From Rhodospirillaceae bacterium (GTDB lineage Bacteria > Pseudomonadota > Alphaproteobacteria > Thalassobaculales > Thalassobaculaceae): 64,000 nt of DNA. The notes under the pieces are model-generated. The model made no database searches. It had not been told where the DNA came from and was given only the letters and a program-made list of their open reading frames with translations. Each line of letters begins with the position of its first letter. The first letter of the stretch is position 1. This document shows, piece by piece, positions 18,240-27,951 of this stretch. The stretch is from positions 248,001 to 312,000 of the forward strand of contig JAGYJX010000005.1 of assembly GCA_018401495.1 (NCBI GenBank), written 5' to 3'. The translations under genes were made by a program, and so were the position numbers.

Positions 18240-19642
18240 TCAGTCGCCGGCGTCCAAGGCTTCCGGCGGCGTCATGTCGAGCCCGGCCGCGGCCTCGAAC
18301 GCCGCCGCGGCCATGAGCAGCGCGCCCTCGCGGTCGGCCGCGGCCATGATCTGAAGGCCGAGCGGCAGGCCGTCGGGATCGCGCCCCATCGGCACGCTGA
18401 TCGCCGGCGTGCCGGCGAAGTTCGCGGGGATCGTGTAGGTTCCGGCGTTCTCGGGTGGCGTGTTTCCGAACACCATCCCCGCCTGCGGCACCGTCGGCGA
18501 GACCAGCAGGTCGACCTCGTCGAAACAGCGCTCGAAGGCGAACGCCGCCGCGGCGATCCGGCGATCGGCGCGCATCAGCTGCTGGGCGGTGGCCCGGTTG
18601 CCGAACTCAAGATAGCCTTGGAGTTCCGGCGACAGCCGCTCGGGCGCGTCGCGCAGCACCGTCGAGAAGATGTGCGCCGCCTCGACCTCCACCCGCAGAA
18701 AGCCGGCGCGCCGCCCGGCCACCATGTCGTAGCCCACCATATCGACCGGTTGAAGCACGGCGCCGAGGCCTTCGAGACACGCCAGCGCACCCTGGAACGC
18801 CTCCGCCACCGCCGGCTCGGGCGGTTCCTGATCGAACGTCCGGATCACCCCGACGCGCACCCCGTCAAGACGACCGCCCGGCTCGAGCCGACCCGTCCAG
18901 CCTGCGCGCCGGCGGGACTCCGTGCAGCGCGGATCGAAGCCCTGCAACACCGACAGCACCAGGGCGGCGTCGCCGACCGTGCGGGTCAGCGGGCCGACGT
19001 GATCGAACTGGTAGCTGAGCGGCACGACGCCGCGGGTGCTGATCAGGCCGAAACTCGCCTTGAGGCCGACCACCCCGCAGTAGGAGGCGGGATCCGCACC
19101 GACCCGCCGGTGTCGGTGCCGAGCGCCGCGGCGCAGATGCCGGCCGCCACCGCCGCCCCCGACCCGCCGCTGGAGCCGCCAGGCGAGCAGCCGGCGCGGT
19201 GCGGGTTGATGGTCCGGCCGTAGTGCGGGTTGTCGTTGGTGGCGCCGAGCGCCGCCTCCTGCATGTTCAGCTTGGCGAGGATGACAGCCCCGGCCGCGCG
19301 CAGGCGCCGCACCACCTCGGCGTCCTCGTCGGGCACCCGGTGGCCGGACCCGCCGAGCCCGGCGGTGGTCGGCACGCCGGCAACGTCGATGTTGTCCTTG
19401 AGCGCCACCGGAATCCCGTCGAGCGGCCCCAGCCGCCGCCCGGCGGCGATCCGCCGGTCGGCTGCCTCAGCCTCGGCAAGCGCGGACGCCGAGAGCACCG
19501 CCATGCAGCAGTTCAGCGCCTTACCCGGACCCTCGGCCCGCGCGATCGCCAGGCGGGTCAGTTCGGTCGCCGACACCGACCGCGCATCCAGCATTCCAGA
19601 CAGCCGCGTGATCGGCAGGAAGGCAAGATCGGAGCGCGTCAT
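18240..19642 (-). CDS. Amidase signature family enzyme, frameshifted
   Basis: An amidohydrolase of about 467 residues related to GatA but without GatB/GatC nearby, so more likely a free amidase acting on a small amide. The Ser-cis-Ser-Lys triad is seen as ALKDNIDVAG (Lys), SPGGSSGGSGAAVAAG (cis-Ser) and GTDTGGSVRIP (nucleophile). The frame breaks near 19088, where adding one G restores SVRIPASYCGVVGLKASFG, the standard sequence at that point. No conserved part is missing, so I treat the gene as intact. It precedes a LacI-family gene in the same direction and is divergent from a polysaccharide deacetylase-like gene. Confidence 0.82.
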
Positions 19643-19839
19643 GTCGGGAACTTTCGCGGCCAGGGGTGCGGGGATGGCCGCCTTGGAAATCGACCGCGAC
19701 CGTCACGGAAGCATAGCCGGAGATGCAGCGGCCGATCTACTATCGAGACATCGCCTCCCGACTTCTGGCCGCCCCGCTTCGGGGATCAGGCCCGCCTCTT
19801 CACCCGTTCCCGCGTTGCCGAAATGCCGAGGAGTGAGCC

Positions 19840-20721
19840 GTGTCGAACCCGCGCATTCCCTACCAGATGGCCTCCGACCGGCCGCGCCTGCCGCCGCCGG
19901 TGCCGGGCAAGCCACTGATCGTCCACATCGTCGTCAACGTCGAGTACTGGCCGTTCGACCAGCCGATGCCGCGCAAGCTGATCCCGGGGCCGCACGGCAA
20001 CGACAAGATCCCCGACGTGCCGAACTTCTCCTGGGTCGAGTACGGCATGCGCACCGGCTTCCCGCGCATCCTGCGGGCCCTGAACGACCGCGGCCTGCCG
20101 GCCTCGACCACCCTCAACGCCAGCGTGATCGACGTCTACCCGAGGGTCGCCGAGGTCATGCTGGAGGCCGGCTGGGAATTCATGGGCCACGGCTGGACCC
20201 AGAAGGCGCTGCAGAGCGAGCCGGACGAAACGGCGGTGATCGAGCGCTGCCTCGCCAAGATCAAGTCGTTCACCGGCAAGCCGGTCCGCGGCTGGCTCGG
20301 GGCCGGCCTCAGCGAGACGGTCGACACCCCGGATATCCTGAAGGAGCGCGGAATCGACTTCCTGTGCGATTGGGTGATCGACGACCTGCCGACGTGGATG
20401 ACCACCAAGCACGGCCCGATGATCGCGGCACCCTACTCGCTCGACCTGAACGACGGCCCGTTGTGGGCGGGCTGGGGAATGCATTCCAACGTGATGTACG
20501 ACCGGCTGGTCTGGACCCTGGAGACCTTCGAGGCGGAGCTGAAGGAGAACTGCCGGGTCCTGGTGCTGCCGCTGCACCCGCATCTGGTGGCCGTGCCGCA
20601 CCGGATGAACTGGTTCGTGAAGATGCTCGACCTGCTGCTGGCCCGCGGCGACACCGTCTTCCTGAACGGCTCTGGGATCGCCGACTGGTACGCAGCGGTG
20701 GAACCGCCGCCGGCCGGCTGA
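19840..20721 (+). CDS. Polysaccharide deacetylase (NodB-like) family protein, PuuE-type
   Basis: A 293-residue protein of the carbohydrate esterase 4-like superfamily. The pattern fits the cytosolic PuuE/allantoinase-like group that hydrolyses C-N bonds in small amides rather than chitin: a start with VHIVVNVEYWPFDQ, then VPNFSWVEYG, STTLNASV, FMGHGWTQ (metal-site His) and a late LPLHPHL. The canonical NodB Asp-Asp pair is replaced by Asn-Val-Glu, as usual for this group. The start is a GTG at 19840. With an amidase and a CoA transferase nearby, a role in catabolism of a nitrogenous compound is plausible but unproven. Confidence 0.78.
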   Translation: MSNPRIPYQMASDRPRLPPPVPGKPLIVHIVVNVEYWPFDQPMPRKLIPGPHGNDKIPDVPNFSWVEYGMRTGFPRILRALNDRGLPASTTLNASVIDVYPRVAEVMLEAGWEFMGHGWTQKALQSEPDETAVIERCLAKIKSFTGKPVRGWLGAGLSETVDTPDILKERGIDFLCDWVIDDLPTWMTTKHGPMIAAPYSLDLNDGPLWAGWGMHSNVMYDRLVWTLETFEAELKENCRVLVLPLHPHLVAVPHRMNWFVKMLDLLLARGDTVFLNGSGIADWYAAVEPPPAG

Positions 20722-20728
20722 CGGATCC

Positions 20729-20764
20729 CCGGCGGCCATCAGCCCTCGGGCTGCTGGCCGCCGG
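20729..20764. terminator. Bidirectional hairpin between convergent genes
   Basis: CCGGCGGCCA at 20729-20738 pairs with TGGCCGCCGG at 20755-20764, and an inner AGCCC/GGGCT stem continues the helix. It lies between the stop codons of the convergent deacetylase and CoA-transferase genes. There is no T tract, so termination could depend on Rho or on the hairpin alone. Confidence 0.55.
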
Positions 20765-20769
20765 CGTCC

Positions 20770-21951
20770 TCAGATCACCTTGCGGGCGCGCAGGTCGTCG
20801 ACCGCCGCCGGGTCGAAGCCCAGGTCGCGGAGGATCTCGTCGGCGTGCTCGCCGAGTCCGGGCGTGGGTCGGAAGGCGCTGGGCAGCGGCGCATCGGCCA
20901 GGTTGATCGGCTGGCCGACCACCCGGATGTCGCCGAGTTCCGGGTGCGCGACCGGCTTCACCATTCCGAGATGCGCCACCTGCGGCTCGGCGAAGGTCTG
21001 GTCGATGCTGTTGATCGGCCCACACGGCACGCCGGCGTCGTTCAGGAGCCGGATCCAGCGCCGGTTCGGCTCGCGCCGGGTGATCTCGGCGATGCCGGCG
21101 TTCAGCGCCACGCGGTTGTGCGAGCGCAGCTCGCTGGTCGCAAAATCCGGATGGTCGCGCAGCGCCTCCGCCCCGGCGGCCTCGCAGAAGCGCAACCACA
21201 TGGCGTCACCGGACGCCGCGATGTTGATGTGACCGTCGGCGGTCGGGTAGACGCCGGTCGGCATCACCGTCGGGTGGTCGTTGCCGGCCTGGCCCGCCAC
21301 CTCGCCGTCGATCAGCCAGCGGGCCGCCTGGAAATCGAGCATGAAGATCTGGGCCTCGAGCAGCGAGGTGTGGACCCACTGCCCCTTGCCGGTCGACTGC
21401 CGCTGCAGCAGCGCCAGCAGAACGCCCTGCGCCAGCAGCAGGCCCGAGGTCAGGTCGGCGATCGGAATGCCGACACGCATGGGACCCTGGCCGGGCGCAC
21501 CGGTGATCGACATCAGCCCTCCCATTCCCTGGGCGATCTGGTCGACGCCGGCGCGGGTGGCGTCCGGACCGGTCTGGCCGAACCCGGAGATGCTGCCGTA
21601 GACGATCCTCGGGTTGACCGCCGCCACGTCCTCGTAAGCCACTTTCAGGCGATGCTTGACGTCGGAGCGGTAGTTCTCGACCACGACGTCGGCCTTGCGG
21701 GCGAGCTTCATGAAGATCGCGTGGCCGTCCGGGCTCTTCAGGTCGAGGGTCAGGCTGCGCTTGTTGCGGTGCAGGTTCTGGAAGTCGGTGGCGTGCCGGT
21801 TGCTGCCGATCGCATCGCCCTTCGCCCCGCCCGGTGGCTCGATCTTGACGACGTCGGCCCCCCAATCGGCGAGCTGGCGCACGCAGGTCGGTCCGGCGCG
21901 ATGCGCGGTCAGGTCCAGGACCAACAGTCCTTCGAGCGGCAACGACGTCAT
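20770..21951 (-). CDS. CaiB/BaiF family (family III) CoA-transferase
   Basis: A 393-residue enzyme that moves CoA between acids without a ping-pong intermediate. The N-terminus LPLEGLLVLDLTAHRAGPTCVRQL and the following ADWGADVVKIEPPGG are diagnostic. The catalytic Asp is Asp137 in AGVDQIAQGMGGLM. VENYRSDVKHRLKV and NPRIVYGSISGFGQTGPD are further family blocks. The length is normal. It lies 31 bases upstream of the ABC ATPase stop-side region and is transcribed in the same direction as that operon, so it may be its last gene. The acid substrate is unknown. Confidence 0.9.
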   Translation of the reverse strand: MTSLPLEGLLVLDLTAHRAGPTCVRQLADWGADVVKIEPPGGAKGDAIGSNRHATDFQNLHRNKRSLTLDLKSPDGHAIFMKLARKADVVVENYRSDVKHRLKVAYEDVAAVNPRIVYGSISGFGQTGPDATRAGVDQIAQGMGGLMSITGAPGQGPMRVGIPIADLTSGLLLAQGVLLALLQRQSTGKGQWVHTSLLEAQIFMLDFQAARWLIDGEVAGQAGNDHPTVMPTGVYPTADGHINIAASGDAMWLRFCEAAGAEALRDHPDFATSELRSHNRVALNAGIAEITRREPNRRWIRLLNDAGVPCGPINSIDQTFAEPQVAHLGMVKPVAHPELGDIRVVGQPINLADAPLPSAFRPTPGLGEHADEILRDLGFDPAAVDDLRARKVI

Positions 21952-21982
21952 CTCCGTCTCCGATGACAGGACGGTTTCGGGG

Positions 21983-22768
21983 TCAGTCCGCGGCGAGACG
22001 GGCGATGTTCGCCTCGTGCCGGATCTGGTTGAAGATCTCGCGCTTCAGAGCGACGAAGACCGGATCGGTGATCAGGTCGATGGACCGCGGCCGGGGCAGA
22101 TCGATCGGCACCCGCGACCGGATCCGGCCGGGCCGCGCCGACATCACGAGCACGACGTCGGCCAGCAGGATCGCCTCGTCGACATCGTGGGTGATGAACA
22201 CCACGGTCCGCCGCAGTTCGTCCCACACCGACAGCAGCAGTTCCTGCATGTCGATCCGGGTCTGGGCGTCGAGGGCGCCGAACGGCTCATCCATCAGGAA
22301 GAGCTGCGGTTCCATGACCAGCGTGCGGGCGAGGCCGACGCGCTGCTTCATGCCGCCGGACAGCTGAGCCGGCAGATGGTCGTGAAACTCCGACAGACCG
22401 ACGCGGGACAGGAACTGCTTGGCCTTGTCCTTGTACTCCCGCTCCGGGCGGCCCCGCGCCTTCGGGCTGAACACCGTGTTCTCCCAGACCGACAGCCAGG
22501 GGAACAGCGCCGCTTCCTGGAAGACCACAGCGCGGTCCGGGCCGGGCCCGCCGACCGGCGCGCCATCGACCAGGACGGTTCCGGACGTCGCCTTCTCGAA
22601 GCCGGCGACCAGGTTCAGGATGGTCGACTTGCCGCATCCGCTCGGCCCGACGATCGCCACGAACTGCCCCTTGCCGACGGTCAAGGCGACGTCATCAAGG
22701 GCACGGACCGGCTTGGCCCCGCCGAAGATCTTGGTCACCCCGGACAGTTCGATGGCGTTTTCGGTCAT
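21983..22768 (-). CDS. ABC transporter ATP-binding protein (SsuB/TauB/NrtD type)
   Basis: A 261-residue ATPase that powers the permease encoded upstream. It shows Walker A GPSGCGKST at residues 41-49, a Q-loop (VFQEAALFPWLSVWEN), the signature LSGGMKQRVGLAR, Walker B LFLMDEPFGALD and the switch His in FITHDVDEAI. The ATG at 22768 is chosen because GAGGAG lies 12 bases before it; an ATG at 22792 is also possible. The operon order is binding protein, permease, ATPase and then a CoA transferase. The family imports sulfonates, nitrate, cyanate or pyrimidine precursors; here the substrate is undetermined. Confidence 0.9.
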   Translation of the reverse strand: MTENAIELSGVTKIFGGAKPVRALDDVALTVGKGQFVAIVGPSGCGKSTILNLVAGFEKATSGTVLVDGAPVGGPGPDRAVVFQEAALFPWLSVWENTVFSPKARGRPEREYKDKAKQFLSRVGLSEFHDHLPAQLSGGMKQRVGLARTLVMEPQLFLMDEPFGALDAQTRIDMQELLLSVWDELRRTVVFITHDVDEAILLADVVLVMSARPGRIRSRVPIDLPRPRSIDLITDPVFVALKREIFNQIRHEANIARLAAD

Positions 22769-22794
22769 CGGCTGCTGGTTCTCCTCGAGCATTG

Positions 22795-23649
22795 TCAACG
22801 GATATGCCGCCACCGGACCAGCCGGTGTTCCAGCGCGATGATCAATCGGTCGGTCAGGAAGCCGAGGAACCCGATCGACGCCATGTCGGCGACGACGACG
22901 TCCATCCGGCCGATGTAGTAGGCGTCCCACAGGACGTAGCCCAGGCCCGACTTGACGGCGACCAGTTCGGCGACGATCACCGCCGACCAGGCGATGCCGG
23001 CGCCGATCCGCATGCCGGCGAAGATCGCCGGCAGGGCGTTCGGCAGCACCACCCGGAACAGGATGGTACGCGACGAGGCCCCCATCATCATCGCCGCCCG
23101 CAGCAGGTTCTGGTCGAGGCTGCGCGCGCCATGGGTGGTGTTGATCAGGATCGGGTAGAACGCCCCGAGGCAGATCAGGAAGATCGCGCCGTATTCCTTG
23201 ATGCCGAACATGGCGATCGAGAACGGCAGCCAGGCGGTGATCGGGATCGGCCGGAGTGACTGGATGGTCGGGTCGATCAGCCGCGCCACCACCGAACTCC
23301 AGCCGATCAGGATGCCGATCGGAACCGCCAGCAGGACCGCCAGGACATACCCCTGCACGACGCGCTGCGCGGAGTTCGTCACCACCCCGCCCCAGGTGCC
23401 GCTGTACGCGTTGAAGCCGCCGGTGTCCGGACCGAACGTCCAGACATACCAGGCGTTCACCGTCATGGTCGGGGTCGGGATCAGGCCGGTCGGGAGAATG
23501 CCGGCCCGGCCCGCAGTCTCCCAAAGCACCAGCAGCACGACCGGAACGATCGTCACCGTTAGCCAGCCCGGGATCGACCGGACGGCCAGGGCGCCTAGAC
23601 CTTCGGCGCCCCGCCCGTCCGACCGGGTTGTGGTTTCACCAGCGCTCAT
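22795..23649 (-). CDS. ABC transporter permease (SsuC/TauC type)
   Basis: A 284-residue inner-membrane protein with about six helices and the BPD_transp_1 loop that contacts the ATPase (QNLLRAAMMMGASSRTILFRVVLPNALPAIFAGMRIGAGIAW, given here by position near residues 165-210). GRAGILPTGLIPTPTMTVNA at the N-terminus is typical of the SsuC/TauC group. It overlaps the end of the binding-protein gene by 4 bases and is followed by the ATPase gene, so the three are one operon. Confidence 0.9.
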   Translation of the reverse strand: MSAGETTTRSDGRGAEGLGALAVRSIPGWLTVTIVPVVLLVLWETAGRAGILPTGLIPTPTMTVNAWYVWTFGPDTGGFNAYSGTWGGVVTNSAQRVVQGYVLAVLLAVPIGILIGWSSVVARLIDPTIQSLRPIPITAWLPFSIAMFGIKEYGAIFLICLGAFYPILINTTHGARSLDQNLLRAAMMMGASSRTILFRVVLPNALPAIFAGMRIGAGIAWSAVIVAELVAVKSGLGYVLWDAYYIGRMDVVVADMASIGFLGFLTDRLIIALEHRLVRWRHIR

Positions 23650-24701
23650 TTGCCGGCGGCGGCCTTGTAGAACTCCTCGTTGTACACGGCGGCAAGTTCG
23701 CCGCTGACGTCTTTCTGGAACACACCGAACTGATGGAACGCCTTGGCCTGGCGCTGCATCTGCTCAAGCGTCAGGAAGTTGCCGAGGGTGATGTTCGTGG
23801 TCATCCGCTTGGCGGTGGTCTCGTCGATGCCCTGGTACTTGGAGATGGCGCGCGCGAACTCGTCCTTCGACGCGTTCATCCGCTCGACCGCCTCCAGATA
23901 GGCCCAGATCACCCGCTGGACGGCCTCGCGCTTGGTGGTCAGCGCCTCGCGGGTCGCCACGATCAGGCCGAGTTCGGCGCCGACGGCCTCGGACTTGCTG
24001 TAGTCGAGCCCATCCGGCCAGTAGCCGAAGCCTTCCGCCACCGGCTGGGACTCGAACGGCTCCCAGGTGACGATCGCGTCGACCTCGCCGCGCTTCAGCG
24101 CGGCCACCGCGTTCGGCGCGGCACCCTGGATCTTCACCTCGGTGAAGCTGTTGTAGGGGATGCCGACTTCCTTGAGCATCGCCGCGAACTGGAACCAGAC
24201 GGCCGAGGCCGGCGCCACGCCGATCTTCTTGCCCTTCAGGTCCTCCCATTTCTTGATGTCGACGCCGTTGCGCGTGACCACGAACTTCGGCGAGACGCCG
24301 GCGCCCATCAGGCCCACGATGTTGTTGATGTTCTGGCTCAGCAAGATTGGCAGGTCGGCCGGGCCGACGGTGGCCATGTCGAGCGACCCGGTCGCGATCG
24401 CCGTGCGGGCGTCGGCGTAGCGGATGAAGTCGACGACCGTCAATTCGACGTTGAGCTCCTTGAGCCGCCCGGCGATCTCGCCGATCGGCGAGAGGTGTGC
24501 CGCCTTGCCCGCACCGATGGTGATGGCAACCGGCTGCGGCAACGGATCGGGCTTCGGCGCGAGGGCGTGGGCGCTGCTCGCAGCCCCGACCGCAGCGACA
24601 GCAAGCGCTCCGAGCATAATACCGCGGACACCCGCAAATATTCGCGCGGAAGTTGCGCCCAGCCGTGACTCTCGAACAAGGAGATTATCTGACCAGCCCA
24701 T
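23646..24701 (-). CDS. ABC transporter substrate-binding protein (SsuA/NMT1-like)
   Basis: A 351-residue periplasmic receptor. The ATG at 24701 is preceded by GGAGG at good spacing. A long N-region precedes the hydrophobic core GIMLGALAVAAVGAASSAHA, after which the mature protein starts ALAPKPDPLPQPVAITIGAG. IRYADARTAIATGSLDMATVGPADLPILLSQ is the typical ligand-domain block of the SsuA/NrtA/NMT1 class. WEDLKGKKIGVAPASAVWFQF and ALKRGEVDAIVTWEPFESQ follow. Its stop overlaps the permease start (4 bases). The class covers sulfonates, nitrate and thiamin precursors, and this member cannot be placed further. Confidence 0.88.
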   Translation of the reverse strand: MGWSDNLLVRESRLGATSARIFAGVRGIMLGALAVAAVGAASSAHALAPKPDPLPQPVAITIGAGKAAHLSPIGEIAGRLKELNVELTVVDFIRYADARTAIATGSLDMATVGPADLPILLSQNINNIVGLMGAGVSPKFVVTRNGVDIKKWEDLKGKKIGVAPASAVWFQFAAMLKEVGIPYNSFTEVKIQGAAPNAVAALKRGEVDAIVTWEPFESQPVAEGFGYWPDGLDYSKSEAVGAELGLIVATREALTTKREAVQRVIWAYLEAVERMNASKDEFARAISKYQGIDETTAKRMTTNITLGNFLTLEQMQRQAKAFHQFGVFQKDVSGELAAVYNEEFYKAAAGK

Positions 24702-24741
24702 TTCGCCCTCCGGAGCGGTTGTTGCGCTAACCAAAAGTTTA

Positions 24742-24756
24742 CTGTTGTCAGTCAAC
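24742..24756. promoter_or_regulatory. TGTTG-N5-CAACA palindrome upstream of the ABC operon
   Basis: A 15-bp inverted repeat 41 bases before the binding-protein start, in a locally AT-rich stretch (AAAGTTTACTGTTGTC). The size and symmetry fit a GntR-type or similar dimeric operator. It also lies between divergent genes, the other being the patatin gene at 24946. Confidence 0.35.
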
Positions 24757-24945
24757 AATCAGCAAGGTGCCGATTGGTTCTGATTCGGCATTTCAGCCTG
24801 AGGGTGTCGCGCGTCGGGGAACACTCACCGCACAGGCCACCGTTTGACGGTGGGCGGCGATGGGCCAGTATGGCCCCGACGGAATGGGGACGGCTGCCGA
24901 GCTCTGGATTTTCAGGCGGCTAGCGTTTTGCAACAGGGGGATTTG

Positions 24946-27194
24946 ATGACGGGCTTTGATGCGGCGCCGACGCCTCGGGCGTTCGCGCGACGGGCCACGG
25001 CGCTTCTGCTGGCGTTGGCGCTGTCGGTCGCGGCGCCGATGGCCGCCGCGGTTGCGGCCACCCCAGAGCAGCGCCGGCCGGTCATCGGGCTGGTCCTGAG
25101 CGGTGGCGGGGCGCTTGGCGCGACGCACATCGGGGTGCTCAAGGTCCTGGAGGAGCTGAACGTCCCGATCGACATCGTCACCGGCACCAGCATGGGGTCG
25201 ATCGTCGGCGGCCTCTACGCGCTCGGCCTGAACGCGCACGAGCTGGAATCGGTCGTGAACGGCGTCGACTGGGCCAAGACCTTCCAGGACAGCCCGCCAC
25301 GCGGCTCGCTGCCGGTGCGCCGCAAGCAGGAGGACTACGGGTTCCTGCTCGACCTGAAGCTCGGCATCAAGGACGGCGCCCTGCAGCTCCCCGCGGGCTT
25401 GATTCAGGGCCAGCGCCTGACTCTCATGCTGCGCGAACTGACGGTGCGCGCGCACAACATCAAGTCGTTCGACGACTTGCCGATCCGCTACCGCGCGGTA
25501 GCGGCCGACCTCGAAACCGGGCAGCAGGTGATCCTGGGTCAGGGCAACCTTGCCAGCGCAATGCGCGCCAGCATGTCCGTGCCCGGCTTCCTGCCGCCCG
25601 TCGAGATCGACGGCCGGCTGCTGGTCGATGGCGGAGTCGCCAACAACCTGCCGGTCGATGTCGCCCGCGCCATGGGCGCCGAGGTGCTGATCGTCGTCGA
25701 CATCCCGACCATCCTCAAGAAGCGCGACCAGTTGACCACCAGCCTCGACATCGCGGGTCAGATGCTCGCCGTCCTCGTTCAGCAGAACTCGATCCCCCAG
25801 ATCGCCAGCCTGGGACCCGGGACATCCTGATTCAGCCTGACCTGGCCACCCTCACCTCCACCGACTTCGACCGCATCCTCGAGATGATCCCGCCGGGCGA
25901 AGCGGCCGCACGCGCCCTGGAGCCGCAATTGCGGGCCCTGTCGCTGGACGCGCCGACCTATCTTGCGCATATCGAGACGCGCGGCCGAGAAACCGTCGAG
26001 GCCCCGGTGATCCAGTTCATCGACCTCGACAACCGCACCAAGCTCGCGGACCGGCGCCTGCTTGCCGGCATCCGCCAGGAGCTCGGCAAGCCGCTCGACG
26101 TGAAGCAGATCGAGGAAGACTTCACCCAGCTCTACGGCTCCGGGCTGTTCGAGCAGATCGACTACAGCCTGGCCGACCGCAACGGCCAAAGCGGCCTGGT
26201 CGTCGTCGCGACGGAGAAGACCTGGGCCAAGGACTACTTCCGGCTCGGACTGGCCCTGGAGAGCGACGTCGACGGCGAGAGCACCTACATGCTGGGCTTC
26301 GGCCTGACGCTGACCGCCCTCAATTCGTTCGGGGCGGAGTCGCGCAACGAAGTGGCGATCGGCGATACCCAGCGCCTGACTTCGCAGTTCTATCAGCCGC
26401 TGCAGCCGGGAACCGGATTCTACGCGCTGCCGTCGGTTTCGTACACGCGGACCGACGTTCGGGTGAATGGCACCGACGGGACTGCCAGCGATTTCCGCAC
26501 CTACCGCGGCGAGGTCTCGGCCAATGTCGGTTACGAGTGGGGCACAGCCCTCGACACCCGCGTCGGGCTGCGGTTCGGCCTCGGCGAGACCGACCGGTTG
26601 ACCGGAAGCGGCGGCAGCACCGGCTCGTTCAACATCGGCTCGGCCGACGCTCGGCTGATCTACGACACCCTGGACAACGTGAGCTTCCCGAACGACGGCA
26701 ACCTGATCCGCGCGAACATCGGTGCGTCGCAGACCGCCCTCGGGGCCGACAGCAACTACACCAAGTTCGACGTGGCTGCCGTGCACGCGCTGACCTGGGA
26801 CGCCAACACGCTGGTGGTGAGCGCCGGCGGCGGCACGGCGCTGAGCGGCCAGTTGCCGACCTACGACCGTCTCCAGGTGGGCGGCCTCTTCAACCTCTCC
26901 GGCTACGCCCGCAACGAGCTGTCGACCGAGAACCTGCTGCGCGGCAACCTGATCTACATGCGCCGACTCAGCAAGCGGTCGCCGCTGTTCTTCGACCTGC
27001 CCCTGTACGCCGGCGCCTCGTTCGAGACCGCCCGCCTCGACAGTTCCGCCGGGCAGGACGACATGGCACGCAGCGCCTACGGCAGCAGCGCTTTCCTCGG
27101 GGCCGACACCCCGCTCGGCGCCGGGTACCTGGCCCTCGGCCGTGGTGACGGCGGGCGTACCGCCGGCTACCTGTACTTCGGGAAACTGTTCTGA
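24946..27194 (+). CDS. Patatin-like phospholipase with POTRA and beta-barrel (PlpD-type, type Vd secretion), frameshifted
   Basis: A single-chain secreted lipase of about 749 residues after repair. A Sec signal (residues 1-38) precedes the patatin domain at about residues 45-250, with oxyanion loop SGGGALGATHIG, nucleophile GTSMGS and catalytic Asp in DGGVANNLPV. A POTRA-like domain is at about residues 355-425 (KLADRRLLAGIRQELGKP, IEEDFTQLYGSGLFEQI). A 16-strand Omp85-like barrel follows, ending in aromatic residues, YLYFGKLF, the outer-membrane signature. One G is missing near 25820; adding it restores LGPGDILIQPDL. The start ATG 24946 lies behind a GGGGG ribosome site. Such proteins place a phospholipase on the cell surface. 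A hairpin terminator follows the gene. Confidence 0.85.
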
Positions 27195-27200
27195 GCGGAC

Positions 27201-27231
27201 GGGGACGGCCAGCGTCTCGGCGGCCGTCCCC
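27201..27231. terminator. Hairpin between convergent patatin and SDR genes
   Basis: GGGGACGGCC at 27201-27210 pairs perfectly with GGCCGTCCCC at 27222-27231 around an 11-base loop. It lies 7 bases after the patatin gene stop and 16 bases before the end of the convergent SDR gene. It lacks a T run. Confidence 0.6.
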
Positions 27232-27246
27232 GGTCCAAGGCTCGGC

Positions 27247-27951
27247 CTACCAGGGCACCTCGTCGCCGCGATGGTCGAAGAAGCCACCCGACTGCTCCGG
27301 ACCCAGGGCGTCGATGACGGCCAGCAGCCGCTCGGCGGCCAGCGCCGGCTCCTGGACCTCCAGACCGTCCTTGGCGAACCGGGACGACAGGCCGGTGGCG
27401 ACCGTGCCGGGATGCAGGGCCACGCAGAGCGCCGCCGGACGCCGGCGGCGAAGCTCTATCGCCGCCGTGCGGACCAGTTGGTTCAGCGCCGCCTTGGACG
27501 CCCGGTAGCCGTACCAGCCGCCCAGCCGGTTGTCGGCGATGCTGCCGACCCGTGCCGACAGGGTCGCGAACACCGCCCGGCCGGCGCGGGGCAGCAGCGG
27601 CAGCGTGTGCTTCATGATGATTGCCGGCCCGATGGCGTTGATCGCAAACGACCGCGCCAGCGCCGCCGGATCGAGGTCCCCCCAGGTCTTCTCCGGGCTC
27701 TGCGCCGCGTCGTGCAGGAACCCGGTCGCGTCCACCACGAGGCGCAACTCCCCGGCAGCCACCGCGAGCGCGACAGCCCGCGCGATGCTCGGCTCATCGA
27801 GCAGGTCGAAGGCAGGCTCGCCGGCCCGGCTGAAGCCGATCACGGCGTCGAAGCGACCATCGGCCCGCAGCCGATCCATCAACGCCCCGCCGATGCCGCC
27901 GCCGGCACCGAACACGACCGCCACGCCGGCGCCGCCGGAATCCCGGGTCAT
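27247..27951 (-). CDS. SDR family NAD(P)-dependent oxidoreductase
   Basis: A 234-residue short-chain dehydrogenase. The cofactor loop is VVFGAGGGIG near residues 13-21 and the catalytic pair is in YGYRASK with a Ser in ATLSARVGS. LHPGTVATGLS follows as expected. It resembles the C-factor/CsgA-like SDR subgroup, whose substrates are unclear. It is the last gene of a tight three-gene unit; it overlaps the DCC gene by 4 bases. The unit groups an SDR, a thiol-disulfide protein and a flavin amine-oxidase-like protein, all redox proteins. Confidence 0.85.
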   Translation of the reverse strand: MTRDSGGAGVAVVFGAGGGIGGALMDRLRADGRFDAVIGFSRAGEPAFDLLDEPSIARAVALAVAAGELRLVVDATGFLHDAAQSPEKTWGDLDPAALARSFAINAIGPAIIMKHTLPLLPRAGRAVFATLSARVGSIADNRLGGWYGYRASKAALNQLVRTAAIELRRRRPAALCVALHPGTVATGLSSRFAKDGLEVQEPALAAERLLAVIDALGPEQSGGFFDHRGDEVPW

